A DNA stretch of 64,000 nucleotides from Fratercula arctica (taxonomy: Eukaryota > Chordata > Aves > Charadriiformes > Alcidae): the NCBI GenBank assembly GCA_947846985.1, contig CANTUZ010000006.1, positions 51,864,707 to 51,928,706 on the forward strand. The letters are read 5' to 3'. Below are positions 1 through 9,900 of the stretch, piece by piece. Numbering within the stretch: the first letter of the stretch is position 1; every line of letters begins with the position of its first letter. The notes below the pieces were generated by a model that was not told where the DNA came from, did no database searches, and saw only the letters and a list, made by a program, of their open reading frames with translations. Both the position numbers and the translations under genes were made by a program.

Positions 1-1944
1 CCCGGGCACGGGCCCCCCCAGAGCAGTGCAGAACCCCCATCGCATCCCCCCCTTCCTGGAGCACCCAGTGCCCCCCCCTTGACAGCACCCGGCATCCGAG
101 GCAGAGGGCGGGGGGGACGGGTTGCATGGAAAAGGACTCGACCCTTTTAATCACCATTTTCTCCCTGCTGGAACTAAGTCCCCACTAACAGGATGGAAAA
201 GAACATCAATTTTCTTGCTTGGCTTTATCCAATGTCAAAAGGCTTTTACGGCCAGCGCTCATGTGCTCGGCATGCAAAGGCAGCGCCCGGGGCAGGCGGG
301 CAGCCAGCCCCCCCCCCCCATCGGGGACACCCGCAGCCCACACCCTCAGCAAGGGCAGGGGAGAGGGCTGGGAGCCAAGGAGGGGTTCCCGAGCAGTGGT
401 TTAATACCGCTGGGAAGCTCCAGGGCTCAGTGCTGGCTGGGGCCAGGGATGGAGAGGTGATAGCAGCCTGCACGCGCGTGTGTGTCCCCCCACTGCGGTG
501 GGGGCTTTTGAACCAAACCTGAGTGTTTTGGCCAGGAAAAGGGGAAGGCAGATCCTTGCATCGCCCCTCCTCCCTGCCCCCCCCAGCTCAGCATCCCTCC
601 TGCAAAGAAAGGCCCCACGGATTCCCAACAGACAGGCACGGGGGGGTCCCCGGGGTGGGGGGCAGGCAGGGATCTCCATTTGGAGTCGAGCAAGAGGCAT
701 CCCGCATCCCATCCCTCGTTAATAGAGCACTAACGGCCGTTGCTTAGAGACGGGCGCAGGAAACCTTCCCATCCGCCGGCCAGCACGGGGGGAGCACGGG
801 GGCTCCGGCATTGACCCACCGCCTCCGGATCACCGGGACAGGGCTGTCCCCGGGGCATCCCCGCAGCAGGGCGGGTTTTCAGGTCATATCCCCCCCCAGG
901 GAGAACAGGACAGGAGCTGTGAAACCCCCGGCCCCCACCGTGAGAAAGGGGGTGGGGGCAAGGAGGGGGGTGCCAGTGGCAGCCAGACCCATGTGGGAAC
1001 ACCCCGTGAATCCCCCTAGGAACGAGGACAGTGGGTACCAGCCACAGGCAGAGGCCAGTGCCCAGCAACGCTGGGAGAGGGCAGGGATTGAGCGGGGGAT
1101 TAAAAAGGGAAAAAAAAAAAGGGAAAAGCAGCACTAAATCCCGTCTGTTTGGCCAAATGACAAGGACAGGCAGCAGTGCTGGCAGGGCACCCCACTGCCC
1201 CCAGCACTGGGGTCCCACCCCCCTCCCCCCCTCCCCGGGCTCAGGGGGACAAGAAAGGATGTGTGCAGGAGAGCAGCAGCTACGTGCACCCTCCCAGGGG
1301 CCCATGTCCCCCCCAGGGGTGCTGGGCTGATGCAGTAACTAATTACCCTTGCAGTCATTGCCCTGGGGTGGGGGGGGATTCCCAGGACCCGCAACCCCCG
1401 GTCCCTGTCACCACCTGAACAGGCCGGAGGCATCACCCGACCCCGTGACAACACCAGAGCCCTTGTCGATGCTGACGGGGGTTGCCATGGCAACCCCAGA
1501 CCAGAGGATGGGGACCCCGCTAACTAGAGATTGCTAACGAGAGATCGAAGCCAGGGCGGGGGCGGGTGAGGGCCTGCCACAGCCCTGTGGTTGCCACCTT
1601 GCCCTGGGTGGGCAAGGCCCCTAGAGCCACCCACACCAGGAGGGGGCCCATCTCCACAGCCAACCCCGTGTATTTGGAGTGCCAATAAGGACAGGGGTCA
1701 CCCAACCCCCCGGGGGGACACCCTGCTCCATCTATCTCCCTGGGCAGAAGGCGATGGGGAGCGGTTGGGGGTCTCCCACCCCCAAGGGCACCAGGAGCCC
1801 CTCACGTGCCCCTTTGCAGGGTAGCACTGGCCGGTGGTGGGGGGCAGAGGCACTGGCTGGCGCACCCCCAGGGAAGCAGAGTGGCGAGGGGATGTTTTGC
1901 ACATAAAAGGGGCTGGGGTCCACCCTCTGCTGCCCTCCCCGTAC
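1..1944. other. Left edge, EEF1AKMT4 intron sequence with no recognised exon
   Basis: This GC-rich stretch lies downstream, on the minus strand, of the last EEF1AKMT4 exon that I can see. I looked on the minus strand for the C-terminal part of the methyltransferase and found nothing like it. The open frames here are short and low-complexity, as expected by chance in C-rich DNA. It contains homopolymer C and G runs but no repeat family I recognise. The remaining exons are therefore most likely off the left edge. Confidence 0.5.
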
Positions 1945-3193
1945 CTCCGCCAGCACCCGGTGCATCGCAGCAGCCGCCTGGGGCGAGACGTGCCAGGGGT
2001 CGGTCTCCTCCACCATCAGCACGTCGAGGGTGCCCTTCTCCAGCACCACATCGAAGGCGGCATCGGGGAAGGCGAGGGCACGGATGTCCATGACAGCCCA
2101 GCGCAGGCCGGGGCAGTGGGCGTAGCGGGCACGCATGGCGGCGATGCAGGCGGGGGAGAAGTCGATGCTGGTGACGTCGGGGTAGCCCAGCTGGTGCAGG
2201 TCATGGCTCAGGGCGCTGTTGCCGCAGCCTGTGCGGGGCACGGCTCAGAGCGGGGTGTCGGGCTGCACATGGGGCACTGCCCGCACCCCAACCCCGCTCA
2301 CACCCCAACCCTGCTCCGGCCCAGGGAGGGGCACAGACTGGACAGGGCGTCTGAGGGGGGGAGCAGGGAATCGCCTTGATGCTAATTAGCGAGTGCTGGG
2401 CTAGTTTTTAATTGCCCCCTTCCTGCAAGGTGGGCACTTTGGGCTCTGCAGGACCCCGGGATGAGAGCAGCCCCCGCATACCAGATCCACCCCCCACACC
2501 GGGGTGGGATGCAGGAGCGGCCATGGGGATCCAGGGAGGGGCCGGGGGGGTCTCCAGTGTCCCCCCAGTTCCGTGGGGAGGCAAGGAGGGGTCAGGGGGT
2601 GTCCCCAGTGTCCCCCCCCGTGTGCCGTGGGGGAGGAACCGGCCGTGACCCCCCCCGAGAGCCTGTGGTGGGGCAAATCCGGGCAGCGTGCGGCGTGGGG
2701 GGGCGTCTCAACCGGGACGGAGGAAGGGACGAAGGGGTGAATGTCCCGGGGGGCCCCGGCAGGACACGGCCCGCCCGATGCGGTGGACACGGCTCCTCCC
2801 TCCCTTCCCTTCCCATCCCCGGCGGCCCGGGGGGGCGGGCTCGGGGGCTGGTAAGCGCGGCGGCGGCGGTGGCTGATCCGCTAACAGGATCGGTAATTAC
2901 ACCCGCCTAATCCCGCCAGGACCCGCCGCCGGCATTACCGGGCGGTGACACCGGCCCCGCCGCCCCCTCGCGGCCGGTACCCGCCGGCGGGACCCCGACC
3001 CCCCGAGCAGCGGGCACGTACCGAGGACGAGGATGCGGTCGCCGGGGCGCAGCTCGGGCTGCAGCTGCGGGAGGAAGCGGGAGAGTCCCCCCAGCCACTC
3101 GCGGGGCTCGGCGCCCTCCCGCCGGTACCGCGCGTCCCAGAACCGGCGCTGCCCGTACCGGCGGCTGGCAGCGGGCGCGCGCCGCCGCTCCAT
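1945..3193 (-). CDS. EEF1AKMT4: EEF1AKMT4, eEF1A lysine methyltransferase 4, partial (first two coding exons)
   Basis: Two exons on the minus strand: 3022-3193 (start codon at 3193) and 1945-2228. They join in phase, a single G completing a Gly codon across the junction, and encode 152 residues. Residues 10-57 match the N-terminus of this family ([12 protein letters not shown], then the EWL segment). The SAM-binding motif I, VLGCGNS, falls at about residues 56-62 and is split by the intron. The acidic loop IDFSP and the post-motif [11 protein letters not shown] follow. The family is a cytosolic seven-beta-strand methyltransferase that modifies a lysine of translation elongation factor eEF1A. 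Human is about 255 residues, so roughly 100 C-terminal residues are missing here and probably lie beyond the left edge. The donor at 1944 is a good GT. In mammals the gene sits beside ALG3 and ECE2, as here for ALG3. Confidence 0.85.
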
Positions 3194-3328
3194 ACCGGGC
3201 GGGGGGGGGCGCAGGGAGCACCGGGCGCCACGTGCCGCCCGCCCCCCACGTGCGGCTTCCGGTTCCCGCGGTCGCGCGTCCCTGAGCGCTCCGGGCGGAA
3301 ACGCGGAGCCGGCGCGGGGGGGGCGGCC
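3194..3328. promoter_or_regulatory. Divergent CpG promoter shared by EEF1AKMT4 and ALG3
   Basis: Only 135 bp separate the two start codons, which face away from each other. The interval is CpG-rich, has no TATA box, and contains two CACGTG E-boxes (3229-3234 and 3247-3252, 18 bp apart) followed by an ETS/GABP-type CTTCCGG at about 3256-3262. This is the usual architecture of a bidirectional housekeeping promoter. The E-boxes suggest USF, MYC or TFE-family input, which is inference from the motif only. Confidence 0.7.
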
Positions 3329-6311
3329 ATGGCGGCGGGGCTGCGGCGGGCCTGGCGGCAGCGGCGAGCCGTGCTGATGGAGCCCGGCTACACCCCGCTG
3401 GTGGCCGCCTGCCTCTGCCTGGCCGAGGGCGGCGTCAACCTCTGGGTCATCCGCAGGGTCCCCTGTGAGTGCTGGGGGTCGGCGGGGCCGGGGGTGGGCC
3501 CTACCCCGGGACCGGCGGGTGAAGGCCCTGCCCGGGGTGGCGGGGATAGGCCCTGGCGGCAGTAGGCTCTGCCCGGTGGGGCTGGGGATGGGCCCTGCCC
3601 CGGGGCCGGCGGGGGTAGGCCCTGCCTGGTGGCAGCTCGTCCCCAGCTGGGCAGCGCCTGGAGCAGTGCGGGAGGGTGAGCCGGTGACAGGGCCGCCCCC
3701 GGGCCCTGTGAGGGACAGGTGGGGTGGGTGGCAGCGGGGGACAGGGGTGGGCGGGAGGCCGGGATGGGGCCGGAGCCTGGGCTGAGGGGGGGGGCAGGGC
3801 AGGGCAGGGCCGCTGGGCCCGGAGACGCGGGGGAGCCGCCCCCACCTGACCCCCGTCCATCCTCGCAGACACCGAGATCGACTGGAAGGCCTACATGCAG
3901 GAGGTGGAGGGGTTTGCCAACGGGACCCTCGACTACACCCAGCTGAAGGGTGACACCGGGCCGCTGGTGTGAGTGACGGGGACGGTCGAGCTCCTCGCAA
4001 CCGGGGGCACCCCGGGGGGTGCCAGAGAGGCAGCTCCCCAGAGGGTCCCCCCAGCCCCTCACTGCCGTCTCTCCACAGCTACCCCGCCGGCTTCGTCTAC
4101 ATCTTCCTGGGCCTGTATTACGCCACGGGCCGCGGCGCTGACATCCGCTTGGCACAGTACCTCTTCGCTGGCCTCTACCTCCTTAACCTCCTCCTTGTCT
4201 TCCGCATCTACTGCCGAACCAACAAGGTAGCCTGGAGCCTGGGGGGCCTCACTGGCCAACACGGGGTCTCTCCTGCTCTGCTCAGCCCTCACCCGGGCAA
4301 AACGGGTTGGACCGGAGGTCAGGGGTGGGGTCTGAGGTTTGGAGGGGCTCAGTGGCAGCAGGGGGTCCAGGACTGGCTGCTTATTGCCCTTGTGTCTTTC
4401 TGTCCCCTACAAGGTTCCCCCGTATGTTTTCTTCTTTATGTGCTGTGCCTCCTACCGCATCCACTCCATCTTTGTCTTGCGGCTCTTTAACGACCCCGTC
4501 GCCATGGCCATCCTCTTCCTTGCCATCAACCTCTTCCTGGAGGAGCGCTGGTCCTGGGGCTGCCTCCTCTTCAGGTGAGGGTCTGGGGGCAGGGCGGGGG
4601 CTGCTTTCCGTGGCATGGTGCATGGGGAAGCAAGCTCAGCCCCGGGGAGCAGGCTGCCTGGGCACCCGTGAGGGAAGCCAGAGTAGTAATGCTGCTTTCT
4701 GCTCAGTCTGGCCGTGTCTGTGAAGATGAACATCCTGCTCTTCGCACCTGGACTTCTCTTCCTGCTCCTGCAACGGTTCGGTCTCCTGGGCTGCATCCCC
4801 AAGCTCTGCATCTGTGCCCTGCTCCAGGTGGGTTCCTGCTCACACCAGTTGCAGGGGCAGGCTGTCAGCCCCATCAGCAGCACATAGGGGCTGCCCTGCC
4901 TGCATGGCAGCGCTGTGCCTGGCTGTCCTGGGGGCTGGAGACCTCTGGGTGGGTATTCAGGGGCACCAGCATCTGAGTTGGCCCCACACAGCAAGCTAGA
5001 CGTTGATAAATAATCTAATTCATGGGTCTCCCATCTTTGGCTGACTGTCCGTGTCACCCCACGCGGTCCCGGAGTTCTTGGGAGCTGGCAAGCCTGATGG
5101 AGACCTGGCTTACGGCCGCTGCTGGTGTGTCTCTGGCAGGTGATTTTGGGGCTGCCCTTCCTGCTGGTGAACCCTGTGGGGTACCTGACCCGCTCCTTCG
5201 ACCTGGGCCGCCAGTTCCAGTTCAAATGGACGGTGAACTGGCGCTTCCTCCCAGAAGAGGTTTTCCTGAATCGGGCTTTCCATGCCGCGCTGCTCCTGAC
5301 TCACCTGGGTGGCCTGGGGCTCTTTGCGCTGCACCGGTGGCACAGGTGAGACACGGGGCTGCCTGTGGGTTCTGGTCCCCATTGGCTGATCCCCATCAGC
5401 CCCTGTGGTGCCGGATACAGGTCCACGACTCTCCTGCCCCCACAGGGCTGCAATTCTGGGGTTGCAGGCAGGAGTCGGGGGGAGTTACTGTTCCATTTCG
5501 GGGACTGCTCTGCCCAGGCATCATGGTTGACAGGGGAAGGTTGGGACGGGAAAGACTTTCATCACCTGAGATCGATGTTTGTGCTCCCCCCTCAGGTCCA
5601 AAGAGAGCATCCTGGCTCTGCTGAAGGATCCTGCCGAAAGGAAACACCCGTCCCCTCCCTTGACCATCAACAATATCCTTTGGGAGGGTGGGCAGCAAGG
5701 CGGGGGGAGACGGCAGGGCAAGGACAGACATTGGGATCGGCATTCACGGGCTCCTGGTCCTGCTGTGCTTTCGGGACCGGCCTGTCCTGGGGGAAGGAGT
5801 TGTGCCGTGTGGCTGGGGAGCTGTTGCGGGGCCGCATCTGCAGCCTGCCACGTTTGTCCCCTTAACGCCAGCGCACAGATCGTCTTCGTCCTCTTCTCCT
5901 CCAACTTCCTGGGCGTCTGCTGCAGCCGCTCCCTGCACTACCAGTTCTACGTCTGGTATTTCCACACGCTGCCCTACTTGCTCTGGTGCACCCCTACCGC
6001 CAAGCTCGCCCACATGCCCAAGTATGTGCTGCCAGGGAGGAACCATGCTGAGGGGGCTGGGAGCAAGGGGGGCTGGTGTGTGACCTCCCCCCAGTGCTGA
6101 CCCCCGGCTTTCCCCCCACAGGGTGCTGCTGCTGGGTGTAATCGAGCTCTGCTGGAACACCTACCCCTCCACGGTCTGCAGCTCCCTTTCCCTGCACGTC
6201 TGCCACGGACTTGTCCTGCTCCAGCTCTGGTACGGCACAGCCCACCCGCCGGCACTGCACACCCCCCCGCCCAGCAGGAGGCCCGCAGCCATCTCGAAGA
6301 AGGCCCAGTGA
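3329..6311 (+). CDS. ALG3: ALG3, dolichyl-P-Man:Man5GlcNAc2-PP-dolichol alpha-1,3-mannosyltransferase
   Basis: Nine exons: 3329-3464, 3869-3968, 4079-4226, 4414-4574, 4707-4827, 5140-5345, 5596-5672, 5877-6021 and 6122-6311. They sum to 1284 nt, 427 residues plus stop. The enzyme adds the first dolichol-phosphate-mannose-derived mannose to the lipid-linked oligosaccharide on the lumenal side of the ER. It is a multi-span membrane protein of family GT58, and hydrophobic segments recur throughout. Conserved blocks seen include [57 protein letters not shown] and [21 protein letters not shown]. Human is 438 residues; the N-terminus here is shorter. The ATG at 3329 is in a strong context (ggcggccATGG). 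The intron between exons 7 and 8 looks AT-AC U12-type (separate entry). Exon 9 ends in a lysine-rich tail (SKKAQ), as in the human protein. Confidence 0.95.
5673..5876 (+). other. ALG3: AT-AC (U12-type) intron 7 of ALG3
   Basis: The intron begins ATATCCTT (5673-5680), a full match to the U12 5' splice site, and ends in AC (5875-5876). A branch-site match CCCTTAAC lies at 5859-5866, leaving 10-12 nt to the 3' end, the spacing expected for U12 introns. Using these borders the protein reads ...LTIN-K-IVFVLF..., aligning without a gap to the human LTPN-Q-IVSTLF. No GT-AG choice that I tried preserves this alignment. Confidence 0.8.
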
Positions 6312-6478
6312 GAGCGTGGCTGGCCAGACGATGGGAACTGGGCTCTGGGACTGCTCCTTCTGCCCGCTCCTTCGCCGCCCAGCTCCCAGGCTGTCCCCAG
6401 CCATCCCGGGAGGGCCGTGAGTCCTGGAACTGTGCAAAGGGGGCAGCGTGGGGACCCCCCAGTGGGCAGGACTTCCCC

Positions 6479-6484
6479 AATAAA
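6479..6484 (+). terminator. ALG3: Polyadenylation signal of ALG3
   Basis: AATAAA lies 168 nt after the ALG3 stop codon, followed by T- and G/T-rich sequence (ctttgtgctgtgatggtgttt) suited to a downstream element. VWA5B2 ends about 420 bp further on the opposite strand, so the two genes converge. Confidence 0.75.
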
Positions 6485-6905
6485 AGGGGCTTTGCTTGCC
6501 CTTCCCCAGCCACAGCATCTTTGTGCTGTGATGGTGTTTGGACGGCTGTGCCTGGGCCTGCCCCACCTGGGGGGAGGCAGAGCAGCCCCAGGGGCCATGG
6601 GAGCTCCCTTCCCAGCCCCACAGAGTGCCGCCTGGGGCAGGGGCGCAGCCTCTGGGGTGAGCGTAAGGCAGAGGAGCTGTAAAACTGCTTTGCCTCAAGG
6701 TTTGAATTGCCTTGATGCGCTCCAGGGATGCACAGCTTTTCCTAGTCCCCTGGCTGAGCCTTCCCACGGGAGATGGCTGGGAAGGGGGGTGACACCCCAC
6801 CCCCCCACCCCAAGGCTATAATGAGCCCCAGTGTGGCCTGAATGGGGTTGACGGCTCCCTGCCCATAACAGAGACGCCCATGCAGGCAGCATGGAGCCAG
6901 GCACC

Positions 6906-6911
6906 TTTATT
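6906..6911 (-). terminator. VWA5B2: Polyadenylation signal of VWA5B2
   Basis: AATAAA on the minus strand, only 17 nt after the VWA5B2 stop codon (6929-6931). If used, the 3' UTR is only about 35-45 nt. No closer signal is possible; a more distal one is not evident before the converging ALG3 end. Confidence 0.65.
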
Positions 6912-6928
6912 GGCCCCTCCGGCAGCTG

Positions 6929-9900
6929 TCAGACGTTGTTGGGGTTGTAGCACAGCATGTTCAGCTTGATGTTCTCGTCCCAGTGACGAAGCAGCAGGAA
7001 CAAGTGCCTGGCCGCCCCTTTGAGGCAACCCACGTCCACCCCCTGGGGCAGCCGCTGTGCCTGCAGCCACGCATCCGCCTTGGCCGCCACCAGCTCCCAC
7101 TCCTCAAAGAAGCCAGCGCAGCGATGCTCCAGCCAGGCCAGGGCCACCGCTGTGGCCCAGCTGGCACTCTCCAGGTCCTCCGGCCCCACGTCCTGCAAGC
7201 TCATGCTGGTCTCAGAGGGGGCGGCTGAGTGGGGGCCGGTGTCGGACTCGGAGCCGTGCCCGCTGTCGGCCTGTGCCCACACGGCTGCGCTGGGCACCTC
7301 GGAGCACGTGCTGCGGGACGGGGGTGAGCTGGGCTGTGGGGCTGCCGTGGGCTCCTCGCCCTCCTGGCCACAGGGCCCAGCCTCGGGGCTGCTCCTGGCC
7401 CCCGGGGACGTGGGGCTGAGGCTGGCACGGTGGGAGGCATAGGGGGAGGCTCGGCACAGGCGGTCCAGGGGGATCTGCACCACCTCGGAGAAGCTCTCGG
7501 TGAGCTGGAACAGCCCCTGGGCTTGCTGCAGCTGCACCTGCAGTGGAGGGGCAGGCAGCTGTGGGGGCAGGCAGCTGGGGAGCAGGCCCCCCACGGCCCC
7601 CAGCATGCAGTGGTGGGGGCTGCAGGAGAGTTCCTGGGGCACTAGGACTGTCCAATGCCCCCCCCCAAAGCCAGCAACAGCTCCCAGGGTGGCTCAAGGT
7701 TGCAGTGGGGCTGAGCTGGCACCCACGGGGTTTGACCCTGGGGCATGGGCTGGGGGGCTCTGACCCGGCAGGGCAGTGCCTGCGGGCCCCCCCCCCGGTG
7801 GGATAGGGATGGGGAGGGGGTGCTCACCAGCGGGAGGTAGTCGTGGCTGGCATGGTGGCTGGAGCGCTCGCTGTCGGGGCTGAGGCAGGGTGGGCGCAGT
7901 GCCAGGCTGGGCCCCCTGCGCCTGCCCAGGCTGAACCTGCGGGGGAACAGTCTGGGGGGGCAATTCCTGAGGCGCTGCTGCACCCCAGCCTCCTGCGGGG
8001 AAGGGGCTGCAGCACCAAACCCCCCGCATGCTGCCGGAGCCATCAGGGGACATGCAACCCCACTGCTTAAGGGGTGGCACTGTCCCCCCCCCCGCCCCCT
8101 GCAACGTGCCATTTTTGTGGGCCCCTGCCTCCTCCCCCCGCCCCACAGCCGCACCTGGAGCCAGCGATGCTCTCTGTGGATCTCTGGGAGCCCATGGAGG
8201 CAGTGGAGGGGCTGGTCGGAGGCCCTGCAAGGGGGGGGGGGGGGCAGAGATGAGCATGGGGGGGGCCATGATCCATCCAGTGCTGCGTCCTGCTCCCCAG
8301 CGTGGGGCACAGCAGAGGGTCAAGCTCATGGGGGCACCCCCTGCCATCCGTCCCCTCCAGCCCCCAGGACGCACCGTTGGAGCCATTCTGCTTCTCCCAA
8401 CCATAGGTAGCAGAGGAGATGCTGGCCGGAGACCCGGGGGTCTCGTCTCGCTCTGCAAAAGAGCAAAGCGCTGAGGGTCCCTGGGCTCCCGGGACCCTCC
8501 TGGCCTGGACCTGTGATGCTGCCCCCATGTCCCCCCACATGGCAGAGATCAAGGGCTCTTCCCAGGCACCCACCAGCCGAGGGTCCCCAGTGACCCCCGG
8601 ATCAGTACCTGCGGCAACGGGGGCCTCATCCTGCTCCTCTGCATCCCGCCGCTGGCCCAGACCCACCACGGTACTCCCATGGTGCCGGCTCCCCACCATG
8701 GCGGCTGGTGGCCAGCTGGCCGAGCCGGCTGCAAGGGACAGTGCCACCTCAGCCCACCGTCCCCCTGCTGCCCCCACGCCAGTGTGCTGGGCCCCCCCCT
8801 CCCCGGCCCTACCTGTGCCCCACACCTCGGGGGCGGCGGGCAGTGCTGCCTGTGTGGCAGCATCCACAGGCACCAGGCGGGTGTAGAGGGAAGGCACGTT
8901 GCAGGCTTTGCTGGTTTGCACGGCTTTCAGGCGAAATCGGCGGGCGAAACCTGCCCAGAGCGGGGTGGTTAGAGCTGGGGGGGGGATGCACTGGGATACG
9001 GGGGACATACACAGTGATGGACACACACAGTGATGCCCACCCTGCTCCAGCTCGGCTTCCCGCTGCGCCGCATTCTCATTGTCCCGGATGACGGAGCACG
9101 CTGCCAAGCGGTGCAGGGGCTTCTCCCCGGCCTTGCCTGCCCGTGGCAGGGGGTCCTCCCCACCCGGCCCCTCCTGGGGCTGCAGCAGCGGCTCCAGCGA
9201 GGCTGTCACTTCCCAGGACACAGGCTTGCCAGCGCGCAGCGCGTGGATCACCACCTGGCAGCGTAGGGGCAGGCTGGCATCGCCTGGGCTGGGCCCCCCT
9301 GGCTTGGGCACCAGTGAGGTGCTGAAGAGGTAGGAGGGTTCCACCAGCATGTCCCAGTCCAGGTGGGTGGGCGAGAGGAGGTTATCTGGGCAACGGCAAG
9401 AGGTGGGCTCAGAGAGGTGGGGGGCACCATCCCCGCCACCCTCGTCCCCTGGGAGCCAGCACCCACTCGACTCCACTGCAGTGGGCTGCAGCTGCCGTCC
9501 CCGGGGTCCCAGCTCGTCCAGCTGCCCCTCCAGGGACTGGTTCCTCTTCTGCGACACCTTCTCCAGGGCCCGGCGGAGCCGGTGGGCGTCCAGCTCCCCA
9601 TGCGGCGAGGAAAAGCTGCGGCCAGCCAGTGCAGCGCGGGCCAGCGCCTTCTTCCGCCGGGCCAGCTCCTCCGTGCTCAGGGCCACCGTCACCTGCGGCA
9701 GAGGGAGGCTGATGGCCAGCCCGGCACCGGCACCAAGCCCAGACTGCGCCGAGCCGTGACAGGGCACCTGCGGCTGTTGGCCAGAGCTGCCGGCTGGCGC
9801 CCAGCCCCACTGCAGGCTGGCACCCTGCAGCCCCCCAGGGCGACAGGCGATGCTCGCCAGGCTCCTCAAACATGTGGGAAGGACCGAGGGCACCGAGATG

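Noticed and set aside
1..1944. A third EEF1AKMT4 exon inside the window
   Set aside because: No minus-strand frame here resembles the C-terminal part of the enzyme; it is probably off the left edge.
5596..5876. A GT-AG splice for ALG3 exon 7 at the GGGAGG/GTGGGC site
   Set aside because: It would add residues absent from human ALG3 and no acceptor restores the frame as well as the AT-AC borders.
8067..9893. 608-codon open frame on the minus strand
   Set aside because: It runs through several VWA5B2 exons and their introns in one frame. Only parts with flanking splice sites match the human protein, so it is not a separate gene.
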